DNA of 64,000 bases, taken from contig NZ_VDUW01000004.1 of assembly GCF_008039555.1 (NCBI RefSeq), forward strand, positions 180,132-244,131, in the 5' to 3' direction. Positions 55,355 through 63,171 of the stretch are shown here, in pieces. This DNA is from Cerasibacillus terrae. Its GTDB lineage: Bacteria > Bacillota > Bacilli > Bacillales > Amphibacillaceae. Every line of letters starts with the position of its first letter. Position 1 is the first letter of the stretch. The position numbers and the translations under genes are program-made. The notes beneath the pieces were generated by a model. It was not told the DNA's origin. It did no database searches and saw only the letters and a list, made by a program, of their open reading frames with translations.

Positions 55355-55939
55355 ATGATTCAGCAATTTCTGGAATGGCTTAGTTCAATTGGCATCCCTG
55401 GTTTATTTGTTGTTATGTTTTTAGAGGGGGCATCCTTACCATTTCCGGGAATTATTATTGTATTTTCATATGGATATATTATTGCTCCTGGTTATATAGA
55501 GACCATTTTTATAGCTTTAGGAATGAGTATTTTTTATAGTATTGCTAGCCTGATTCCTTATTTTATTGGCTTAAAATTGGAAGAATATTTACCAACCAGA
55601 TTGAGAAAAGGTATTAAAAAGGGAATCTCTATTTTTCATCGTTATGGGATATGGAGTATTGCTATCTCGCGGCCATTTGGTGTTGGAAATTATATTTCTT
55701 ATGTGGCTGGTATTAGTAATGTGCACCTATTTAAGTATTTCGCATTAACGTTTTTAGGAATTTTCCCGTGGTCATATCTTGTTATTATTTTAGGTGATTA
55801 TTTCCACGGTAATTATGAGGTATTACAACAACATCTCCAATCATTTAGTATTTATGGGTATATATTAATTGCTGTGGTAGTGATCATAACTATTTTTTTA
55901 TTTCTTCGTTTCAATCAGAGAAAAAAGAACAGCGGATAA
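55355..55939 (+). CDS. DedA-family (VTT domain) membrane protein
   Basis: 194 residues from ATG 55355, chosen because AGGGGGG lies nine bases upstream; the frame is open 81 bases further upstream. Motifs FLEGASLPFPGIIIVFSYGY and RPFGVGNYISYVAGISN are those of DedA/SNARE-associated proteins, which flip undecaprenyl phosphate or phospholipids. Four to five membrane segments. Confidence 0.88.
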   Translation: MIQQFLEWLSSIGIPGLFVVMFLEGASLPFPGIIIVFSYGYIIAPGYIETIFIALGMSIFYSIASLIPYFIGLKLEEYLPTRLRKGIKKGISIFHRYGIWSIAISRPFGVGNYISYVAGISNVHLFKYFALTFLGIFPWSYLVIILGDYFHGNYEVLQQHLQSFSIYGYILIAVVVIITIFLFLRFNQRKKNSG

Positions 55940-55941
55940 AT

Positions 55942-55988
55942 AAAAAAAGCTTATCAAATGGGTTCCTATAAATACTTTGACAAGCTTT
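55942..55988. terminator. Terminator between DedA and the bacteriocin-like operon
   Basis: AAAGCTTATCAAA and TTTGACAAGCTTT form a long stem; the A7 run on the left gives a T-tract for the minus-strand operon. Confidence 0.75.
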
Positions 55989-55998
55989 CAACTCACTC

Positions 55999-56406
55999 TT
56001 ATTCACTTAAAATGTCTATGGTTGTGTCTAGATTTTTTACCCCTTCGTATTTTTCGATATCATCTTTACTAAATACAAGCAAAGTAGGTGTTCTGTCCAC
56101 CCCGTATTTATCTGCTATTTCCTTATTTTGAAGATTATCCATATCCAAATAATAAACACTTTCGTTGTTTGTCTTTTGGATAGCTTCATTCAAAATTGGT
56201 TGGAATTCCCGGCAAGCCATGCACGTATCTCTACCGAAATATAGGATCATTTCCTCTTCGTTTGCGATTCGTTGTTCAATCCGATCTTTTGTAGCTTTCG
56301 CAAATGCTGTCTCCTTTTTATCCGAATCTACGGTTGTTAAAATAAAGACAATGCTCAGTCCGATAGCAATGATTAATGCAAAAAGGAACAAAGCATGCTT
56401 TTTCAT
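55999..56406 (-). CDS. Thioredoxin-like protein of bacteriocin-accessory type
   Basis: 135 residues from ATG 56406 (GGAGGTGTGAC upstream). N-terminal membrane anchor (about 5-25), then a thioredoxin fold with GRDTCMACREF as redox site and the cis-Pro loop RTPTLLVFS. This is the layout of PedC/BrcD-like accessory proteins that help form disulfides in exported bacteriocins. Last gene of the operon that starts with the two-Cys peptide at 60556-60639. Confidence 0.8.
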   Translation of the reverse strand: MKKHALFLFALIIAIGLSIVFILTTVDSDKKETAFAKATKDRIEQRIANEEEMILYFGRDTCMACREFQPILNEAIQKTNNESVYYLDMDNLQNKEIADKYGVDRTPTLLVFSKDDIEKYEGVKNLDTTIDILSE

Positions 56407-56411
56407 TATTG

Positions 56412-57086
56412 TCACACCTCCAATCTTTTTACTTTTCGAATACCTAGGTAAAGAAAAACAGCCCCACAAAAAATAAGGAGTAAACTACTGTACCATATTG
56501 AAACTATATCTAGCGTAAGCATATTTTTTGGTTCCAAATATAAAAATGGTAACTTCTGATAGAATTCAGCCGCTTTAAAATAAGAGTTTAAGACAGGTGT
56601 AGCCACATATAAAAGGAGTAAACAACTCATCAGTGATTCTACTGTCCGTTGAAAAATAATGCTAATCCATTGAGCAAATAACATATATACAACCGTAATA
56701 ATGAAATAAACCCAAAACCTTTCCAAAATCCACTTCCAACTTACGTTATCCAGAAATGCTATTTTCAAGGAAGTCATCCCAATGAGGTAAGATAAAATAA
56801 AGATGACGACATATTTTAATGATTGGCTCCGATAAAAGTGACTTCTTGCAATATTGCTTAAAAAAATCGTCCGGATAATTCCAGATTCCATTAGCCTTGG
56901 GATTTCAACTGCAGCAAGAACGGTAATAGTTAATGTAATAATGGTTAAAATAAATGTTTCATCCATGTTCTCTGGATTCAATTGTTTTAACAAAAATGGT
57001 AATATGATTAACGTTATGAAATACACATAATAAAATCTGCTTTTCCTGTACCTCATCCATTCACTTTTGAGTATTTTTATTTTCAA
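56412..57086 (-). CDS. ABC-2 type permease of the bacteriocin-like operon
   Basis: 224 residues, six membrane helices, no soluble domain. Overlaps the ATPase gene by four bases. Six-helix permeases paired with a BcrA-like ATPase often give self-immunity to bacteriocin producers, which is the inferred role here. Confidence 0.75.
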   Translation of the reverse strand: MKIKILKSEWMRYRKSRFYYVYFITLIILPFLLKQLNPENMDETFILTIITLTITVLAAVEIPRLMESGIIRTIFLSNIARSHFYRSQSLKYVVIFILSYLIGMTSLKIAFLDNVSWKWILERFWVYFIITVVYMLFAQWISIIFQRTVESLMSCLLLLYVATPVLNSYFKAAEFYQKLPFLYLEPKNMLTLDIVSIWYSSLLLIFCGAVFLYLGIRKVKRLEV

Positions 57087-57982
57087 ACGACATCTTTCCT
57101 ATCTTCAAAATATCTTTGCAATGTTTTTGTGATATCAACAACCTCATAAAAAGTTATATTTTCAGCCATTAATTGCTTTAAAAAAATGGGTAATTTTTCA
57201 CGCTCTATTTTTATAATTAATTGATCGTTACGATATGTAAGTTGATATTGCTTCTTCAAGGTTTGAATAGTTTGTATTCCTTTATCACCCACTTGAACAT
57301 TTATTTCATATATAAATTCTCTATCATTCTTCCACGTAATATTCTTTTTTAGTTTGCCGTTTTCTAAATATATCACCCGATTAGATAGTTCAGAAAGATC
57401 CTCTAATAGATGGCTAGATACAAGCAATGTCTTGCCTTTTTGGTATAACTTAATTAAGATTTGTTTGATTTCCTCTTTTGATTTAGGATCCAATCCATGA
57501 AATGGTTCATCTAAAATGATGAAAGAACAGTCTGTTGAAAAGATTCTCGCTAAGCCTAGTTTTTGCTTCATGCCTAAAGAGTATTGCTTAAATGGTTTAT
57601 CTTTTACTTCAAAAAGACCAACAAATTGTAAAGCATTGACCACTTTTTCATTAGAATATGCCCCATCTAATTGGGTGAAATAGATTAAATTATCGATACC
57701 AGATAAATTCGGATAAAATTGTGGTGTTTCTATTAATGCCTTTGTATCTTTTAACAATGATAAGCGTTGTTCATCGTTGGTAATTTTTTTCCCTTTCCAA
57801 ACTAAATTACCAGTAAAGTTCGAAATCAGTCCTGAAATTATTTTTAATAATGTACTTTTTCCTGCACCATTTACGCCAATTAACCCAATAAATTCACCAG
57901 ATTCAATGGATAAATCAATCGCTGATAATGCATCTTTTCCAGCATAGGTTTTACCTACATTTTCCAACTGTAACACGAGCAA
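57083..57982 (-). CDS. ABC ATPase, BcrA-like
   Basis: 299 residues. Walker A GVNGAGKSTLLK, signature YSLGMKQKLGLA (the SLGMKQ form of lantibiotic-immunity ATPases), Walker B FIILDEPFHGLDP, H-loop SSHLLEDL and a C-terminal extension of about 85 residues. Pairs with the following permease. Confidence 0.9.
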   Translation of the reverse strand: MLVLQLENVGKTYAGKDALSAIDLSIESGEFIGLIGVNGAGKSTLLKIISGLISNFTGNLVWKGKKITNDEQRLSLLKDTKALIETPQFYPNLSGIDNLIYFTQLDGAYSNEKVVNALQFVGLFEVKDKPFKQYSLGMKQKLGLARIFSTDCSFIILDEPFHGLDPKSKEEIKQILIKLYQKGKTLLVSSHLLEDLSELSNRVIYLENGKLKKNITWKNDREFIYEINVQVGDKGIQTIQTLKKQYQLTYRNDQLIIKIEREKLPIFLKQLMAENITFYEVVDITKTLQRYFEDRKDVV

Positions 57983-57987
57983 TTCCC

Positions 57988-58386
57988 CTATCTTTTAATA
58001 AGTCGTATTTTAAAGGATTCATCCCCCTCAACAATGACGATATCTTCTTTATGAATCTCTACTTTTTCCCCTTCTTCATAAAGAACTTGATTTAAAACTT
58101 GAGGAGCCCTATTTTGCACATCTATATATAATGCATCGTCCAATGATAATTCCTGTTTCCTCTCCCCTTTTATAAAAACATTTCCATTGCCAGAAATGGC
58201 AATAATCGCATATTCTCCCTTAATACCATTTGCTATCGCATTATAATTCCCGACACCTAATTCTATTTGTTCTTTTTCCCCAAAACCTATTCTCACTTTT
58301 CCTTGATTTACTGAAATAAATAAGACGATAAGCATGGTTCCACATATAATGGAAATAAATAAAAGCCTTGTTTTCCTTTTATTCAT
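57988..58386 (-). CDS. Membrane-anchored small protein, NusG-II-like beta fold
   Basis: 132 residues: one N-terminal helix (about 8-25) and a beta-rich outer domain (GEYAIIAISGNGNVFIKGER, then DDALYIDVQNRAPQVLNQVL). The layout recalls NusG domain II-like extracytoplasmic proteins, but the match is not firm. Lies between exporter and ABC genes of the bacteriocin-like operon, so immunity or maturation is possible. Confidence 0.55.
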   Translation of the reverse strand: MNKRKTRLLFISIICGTMLIVLFISVNQGKVRIGFGEKEQIELGVGNYNAIANGIKGEYAIIAISGNGNVFIKGERKQELSLDDALYIDVQNRAPQVLNQVLYEEGEKVEIHKEDIVIVEGDESFKIRLIKR

Positions 58387-58413
58387 ACGACGTTTCTCCT
58401 TACTCCTAGATAA

Positions 58414-60489
58414 CTAGTGTTCTACTTCTTTTGAATCTTCCATCTGTATGACCTTGTCACAATGATCCAATAGGAATGAATCATGTGATACGACAACAAC
58501 TATTTTATTCTCCTTCTTGGCTAAACGGTTCACATTTTGAATAAATATCTCTCTTGTTTTCATATCTAGGCTAGCAGTTGGTTCATCAAATAAATAAATA
58601 TCTCGGTCCACATGTAACGACCTGCTTAATAATATTTTATTCTTCTGTCCAAGCGAAATATTCCTTGCATCGGATGAAACGACATAATGATTCGGTAACT
58701 CCAATGGAAAATGGAATTCCCGCTGATTTACTCTAGTATCTTCCTTGGAATCAAAAACATTGTAGAGGTAATTATTTTCAACAGTGTTGTTGTACACGTG
58801 AAATTCTGGATGATATAACATAACATGATGAAGGATTGTTGTATCTTCAAGGGTGGAGAGCTTTTGTTCGTTATTAATAATGATATTCCCGGAATCTGGA
58901 GTTATTAATCCTGCAAAAATTTTTAATAATGTTGTTTTCCCACTGCCGTTATTTCCCTTTATGCCAATGATTTCACCACTAGATAGATGTAAATGGATAT
59001 TTTCTAATACTGGATTGTCAGCGAATTTTTTCGTGATATTTTCCAGTTTAATATCCCTTATGTTCTCCATATCTATTCTAGTTTCCGACTTTTTCGTAAT
59101 ATGGCTCATTTCCTTTCTATCATGTTGTAAGTATTCAATCGAAACTTTACTTTTTTCATGTTCCAACCATATGTTAAAAGTGCTTTTGGAATTGGCAGCT
59201 AACATAAACAGTAAAAACAATCCTAGAAATAACAACATAATTGACACATTTAAATGAAGCATAAACGCAATAAGATAAAACATAAATCCACCGATGATCA
59301 TGAAATAAACAAATAAATCATGTATGATGGAAATATTTGATTCAGCTTTTTCAATTTTCTTTTTGGCTGTGGCATAATCATTGACACTATTTTTAATAAA
59401 TTGGGCAGATTCATCTTTCTTTTTAAACACTTGTATATCAAGCAAGGAGTGAATGGTTTCCATTATGGAGGCACCAAATCGATTCACTTCCATCACAAAG
59501 CCCTTTTGAAACTGATGAATCTCCTTCATATTCATTTTTAACATAAAAACAAAGATAAATAACATCAAAAGCGAAAAAAGAGCTAAATAGATATTTATAA
59601 ATCCAATAAGCAGAAAGAAAATGATCGTATTTATAAAATCTACTTTAAAGTAGAATTTCTGTACAATCCCAGGTACAGCTAATAAAATATTCCAAAACGA
59701 ACCGATGACTTGATTTTCATCTTCATATTTTTCTTTATTTAAGAGGATATTTTGATAATACATGAGCACCATGGTTTCTTGCATTTTCTCTTCTATATTC
59801 CGTTTTATTTGTAAATTATATTGGTTGACAAAATAATATATCGTAAGGAATGATAACGAAAGACTCATATACAGTAGAAGCCGGTACAGCGTAATTTCTT
59901 CTACTTGGAATAAGATAATATATTGAAAACCAATAATAATTAAGATTGGAATCATAAATTTCAACAGGGAAAAAAGAATCACTATTAATTTTGTCTTTAG
60001 TGGCACATGTTCCATCACTTGGTCATAAAATGATGTTAGAAAATCTTGTTTTTTAGGTGTTGGTGGTTCTTTCACTTTTTCTTTATCTTCTATCAAAACA
60101 ATGTAATCTAAGAAGTCCTTGAAGAATTCCCCCTTTTCCAAACTTATTACTTCTGATTTTGCAGGATTGGATATGGTTATATGGTTTCCTTTTATTTGAT
60201 GAACCACCACATAGTGGGGTAATCCTTTATTCCGGACCATCGCAATAAAAGGTGTTTCAAGTTCTTTAAATACTGCTTGATTTTCAATTTCATATGCCCC
60301 AGTGGTTAATGAGAATTCACTAAAAACATCTATAATATTTTTTAAAGAAAGTCCTTGTTCGATATCCTTTGTTAAATAATCTTTTATTGTATTTAAATTT
60401 ACTTTTTTCAATCCTAGTTGTTGTAAAACAGTGATAATCACTGCCAATCCACAATCATTTTCCCTATCCTGCATATTATGGTAAAACAT
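58414..60489 (-). CDS. Peptidase C39-containing ABC exporter (PCAT)
   Basis: 691 residues from ATG 60489 (GGGGGGGA upstream). C39 domain with catalytic C13 (QDRENDCGLAV) and H92 (LPHYVVVHQ); the usual Asp-Pro is Asn-Pro (ISNPAK, N108). Then six membrane helices (about 155-460) and an ATPase with Walker A GNNGSGKTTLLK, Walker B DIYLFDEPTASLD and a degenerate signature NISLGQKNKI. Such proteins cut the leader from small peptides and export them. Its cargo is probably the peptide encoded just upstream. Confidence 0.9.
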   Translation of the reverse strand: MFYHNMQDRENDCGLAVIITVLQQLGLKKVNLNTIKDYLTKDIEQGLSLKNIIDVFSEFSLTTGAYEIENQAVFKELETPFIAMVRNKGLPHYVVVHQIKGNHITISNPAKSEVISLEKGEFFKDFLDYIVLIEDKEKVKEPPTPKKQDFLTSFYDQVMEHVPLKTKLIVILFSLLKFMIPILIIIGFQYIILFQVEEITLYRLLLYMSLSLSFLTIYYFVNQYNLQIKRNIEEKMQETMVLMYYQNILLNKEKYEDENQVIGSFWNILLAVPGIVQKFYFKVDFINTIIFFLLIGFINIYLALFSLLMLFIFVFMLKMNMKEIHQFQKGFVMEVNRFGASIMETIHSLLDIQVFKKKDESAQFIKNSVNDYATAKKKIEKAESNISIIHDLFVYFMIIGGFMFYLIAFMLHLNVSIMLLFLGLFLLFMLAANSKSTFNIWLEHEKSKVSIEYLQHDRKEMSHITKKSETRIDMENIRDIKLENITKKFADNPVLENIHLHLSSGEIIGIKGNNGSGKTTLLKIFAGLITPDSGNIIINNEQKLSTLEDTTILHHVMLYHPEFHVYNNTVENNYLYNVFDSKEDTRVNQREFHFPLELPNHYVVSSDARNISLGQKNKILLSRSLHVDRDIYLFDEPTASLDMKTREIFIQNVNRLAKKENKIVVVVSHDSFLLDHCDKVIQMEDSKEVEH

Positions 60490-60555
60490 GAAATCCCCCC
60501 CTATGATAGAAAGAATTGGTTGTGTTTGGGCTAAACACAACCAATCCCGATCATA

Positions 60556-60639
60556 TTATCCCCAGCAAATAAAGCCCCATCCAATACAAACCCAACCAGC
60601 CTTCACAGACTTAGCCTTGTTGTTTGTGAGCTTTTTCAT
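60556..60639 (-). CDS. 27-residue bacteriocin-like precursor peptide
   Basis: ATG 60639 with GGGGAGGG nine bases upstream, TAA at 60556, 67 bases before the C39 exporter. Basic leader MKKLTNNKAKSVKAG (15 residues) and hydrophobic core WVCIGWGFICWG with two Cys seven apart and three Trp. Ala14-Gly15 is the likely C39 cleavage point. A thioredoxin-like protein in the same operon suggests a C18-C25 disulfide. No family recognised; too short for routine gene finders. Confidence 0.7.
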   Translation of the reverse strand: MKKLTNNKAKSVKAGWVCIGWGFICWG

Positions 60640-60668
60640 TTCATCTTCCCTCCCCAAATAAGATATTT

Positions 60669-60722
60669 ATAATAAATTTGTTCATTCTGTTTATCCCCAT
60701 GATAAAATGAACAATTTATTAT
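60669..60722 (-). promoter_or_regulatory. Long inverted repeat upstream of the bacteriocin-like operon
   Basis: ATAATAAATTTGTTCATT (60669-60686) and AATGAACAATTTATTAT (60706-60722) pair along 17 bases with one bulged T. It lies 30-83 bases before the peptide gene and may be an operator pair or a leader hairpin. 60723-60983 shows no other feature. Confidence 0.55.
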
Positions 60723-60983
60723 CTTGTTTTGGCTTTAGGATTTTTCTGAAGTGGTGTATACGCTTTCATTTTAGATGAAGAGTAAAGTGTTATTTATGGA
60801 TGGCGATATGAATCACAAGAGAATTGATGATGAAAGGAGATTGTGGAGTAAGTATTTCATTTAATTATTCTTGTTACTATAGTATATAACTCATACAGGG
60901 AATTAAGAACAGGTAAATAGACCCATTTTTTCGATTATTATTAAAATTTTACCTACATATCGAAGTAGCCACGCCTTCTTCTA

Positions 60984-61441
60984 GATAAAGTGAAACTTCA
61001 ATCAGTGGGAGTTCTCTTTATTTCCCACTGATTGTTAGTTGAACGAATCGGGCCTTTACTGGCTGTTGATCCTCCACTTATAAGTCTTGATTATTCCTAA
61101 TTCCTGATGTGGAGGTCTTACAGCCAGTTAATCTGCGATAAAGTGAAACTTCAATCAGAGGGAGTTCTCTTTATCTCCCTCTGATTGTTAGTTGAACGAA
61201 TCGGGCCTTTACTGGCTGTTGATCCTCCACTTATAAGTCTTGATTATTCCTAATTCTTGATGTGGAGGTCTTACAGCCAGTTAATATGCGATAAAGTGAA
61301 ACTTCAATCAGAGGGAGTTCTCTTTATCTCCCTCTGATTGTTAGTTGAACGAATCGGGCCTTTACTGGCTGTTAATCCTCCACTTATAAGTCTTGATTAT
61401 TCCTAATTCTTGAAGTGGAGATTTTGCAGACAGTTAATATG
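60984..61441 (+). repeat. 153-bp two-hairpin element, three tandem copies (E3-E5)
   Basis: Copies start at 60984, 61137 and 61290, each 153 bases. Hairpin 1: CAGTGGGAG...TCCCACTG in E3 but CAGAGGGAG...CTCCCTCTG in E4 and E5, a paired T-A to A-T change. Hairpin 2: ACTGGCTG and inner CCTCCACTT pair with TGTGGAGG and CAGCCAGT. Each copy ends in CTGCGATAAAG or ATGCGATAAAG, which is also the next copy's start. Confidence 0.95.
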
Positions 61442-61627
61442 CGGTGAGCGATTTATTAAACAAACATTTTATTGTTACACAAACGGCCTTTCGCCTATAC
61501 ACCTATAGTCTTTCATCCATATAATAATGTGAAATAAATTATCCATGTATGTGTTAGTGTTCATAAATTGTGATAAGTCGAAATCACATGTATGAATAAA
61601 ACAGATTTAAGAAGAAGGATGGCTAAA

Positions 61628-62272
61628 ATGCTTTACTATACAGGACTTTTATTATTAATTATTGCTGTAAGTATGGATGGTTTCGGGGTTGGGATGACTT
61701 ATGGCATGCGACAAACAAAGGTGCCAATTCTAGCAATTAGTATTATTATGTGCTGTTCGGGAATCATTGTTTTCTTATCGATGTTTATTGGTGATTTCTT
61801 AAAACAGATTATGAGCCCAGTTTTTGCAGATATATTAGGTGGAATGATCCTAATTGGCCTAGGCTTCTTTTCTTTAGTTAACACGATCCAATCGAAAAAA
61901 AAGGCAGTATCTGAAAAAACGGAAACAGTGAAAAACAGTTCACAGATGAATGGGAAATTCGTTCATGTTAAAACGGTCTTTACAACACCAGAAAAAGCCG
62001 ATTTAGATCAATCTGGGGTTATTTCTTCTGGAGAGGCATTTTTATTAGGGCTAGCTCTTGCGCTGGATGCATTCGGTGCAGGTATCGGAGCAGCAATGAT
62101 TGGTTATCCACCCTTTTTAACAGCGTTTTCAGTCGCCATCATGAGTGGCTTGTTTTTACAATTTGGTATCCATATCGGATTTTTCTTAACGAGAAATCGA
62201 TATCTCAAAAACCTCTCCTTCTTACCTGCAATTTTTTTAATTTTAATTGGACTTTCTAATATACTTTTATGA
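61628..62272 (+). CDS. ytaF: YtaF-like sporulation membrane protein (MntP/DUF204 family)
   Basis: 214 residues from ATG 61628 (AGAAGG upstream); earlier in-frame ATGs at 61592 and 61619 lack a usable site. Six membrane helices in two DUF204 repeats with IIAVSMDGFGVGMTYGMR in the first and LALALDAFGAGIGAAMIG in the second, whose Asp residues are metal ligands in MntP. A soluble loop (about 95-145) separates them. Linked to sporulation in Bacillus. Confidence 0.85.
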   Translation: MLYYTGLLLLIIAVSMDGFGVGMTYGMRQTKVPILAISIIMCCSGIIVFLSMFIGDFLKQIMSPVFADILGGMILIGLGFFSLVNTIQSKKKAVSEKTETVKNSSQMNGKFVHVKTVFTTPEKADLDQSGVISSGEAFLLGLALALDAFGAGIGAAMIGYPPFLTAFSVAIMSGLFLQFGIHIGFFLTRNRYLKNLSFLPAIFLILIGLSNILL

Positions 62273-62274
62273 AA

Positions 62275-62471
62275 TGAAACTTCAATCAGTGGGGGTCTTA
62301 CAGCCAGTTAATACGCGATAAAGTGAAACTTCAATAAGTGGGAGTTTTTTTCATCTCCCACTGATTGTTAGTTGAACGAATCGGGCCTTTACTGGCTGTT
62401 GATCCTACACTTATAATTCTGTGAGTAGATTGAATTCTTGATGTGGAGGTCTTACAGCCAGTTAATCTGCG
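62275..62471 (+). repeat. 153-bp element: deletion derivative (E6) and full copy (E7)
   Basis: 62275-62316 holds only AAACTTCAATCAGTGGG joined to GGTCTTACAGCCAGTTAATA, i.e. both ends with the middle of about 110 bases missing, the break falling in a GTGGG / GTGGAGG similarity. E7 runs from 62317 to 62471 with both hairpins. E6 begins three bases after the ytaF stop. Confidence 0.88.
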
Positions 62472-62483
62472 ATAAAAGAATAC

Positions 62484-62520
62484 TAAAAAAGGAGACTTCA
62501 TTTCTTGTAAGTCTCCTCTT
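62484..62520 (-). terminator. Terminator after the lipoprotein gene
   Basis: GGAGACTT / AAGTCTCC stem; the A7 run on the left gives TTTTTTT on the minus strand. Confidence 0.8.
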
Positions 62521-62545
62521 TGCTGTTTTTATTAACTATAAAACA

Positions 62546-62992
62546 TCATGAATTAGAATCAGTTGTTTCTTCCTCATAGGGGGTCCCATTTAACTTTACT
62601 GTTTTATCAAATTGGCCAATATCATATTTATTTCCTCCGACATTAACGACGATATTATATATATTGCATTTCGCCTTTCTTGCACCACAATCAAAGGAAT
62701 CATAGCCAACCTCATTTAAGGAGGTCTTCATAACATCATTAATTTCCTCAATACTTAAATCAGAAAATTCTTCTTTCACATTGGCATAAATTGTATAATT
62801 CAAATAGTAATAGTCTCCATCTCTTCGTGTGTCTTTCATTTCAAAACTGACATCCCCTAAATAGGTTTGTAGACTAGTTTCTTTTATCTTTTCTACCTCT
62901 TTTGCAACCAATTCTTCATCTGGGTCTGTTCCTGTACAAGCCGATAAAATAAGAGCAATGAAAATACTTATTAAAACAACGAATCGCTTCAT
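62546..62992 (-). CDS. Small lipoprotein of unknown function
   Basis: 148 residues with signal peptide and lipobox LILSAC (Cys19). The mature part is acidic, with two further Cys (SFDCGARKAKCNIYN) that may form a disulfide. No family recognised. Single gene. Confidence 0.7.
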   Translation of the reverse strand: MKRFVVLISIFIALILSACTGTDPDEELVAKEVEKIKETSLQTYLGDVSFEMKDTRRDGDYYYLNYTIYANVKEEFSDLSIEEINDVMKTSLNEVGYDSFDCGARKAKCNIYNIVVNVGGNKYDIGQFDKTVKLNGTPYEEETTDSNS

Positions 62993-63171
62993 AAAATACC
63001 CCTTCCCTAAGCTTCTGTCACTATCTTCTATTTATATGTATCATAGACGAAGACTTTTTTCATATAGATTATTTCTATTTTCCTTGTAAGAAAATATAAT
63101 CTTTAAGTTATTCTTCAAAAACAACAACTTTTAGAAAGTAGCCCTTTATTTACTCGTAAAAATGAACTAGC

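Noticed and set aside
60984..61441. A link between the 153-bp element and the 51-bp arrays because 153 = 3 x 51 and both contain TCGGGC
   Set aside because: No internal 51-base periodicity is visible in the 153-bp element and its hairpins are unrelated to the array blocks. The number is probably chance.
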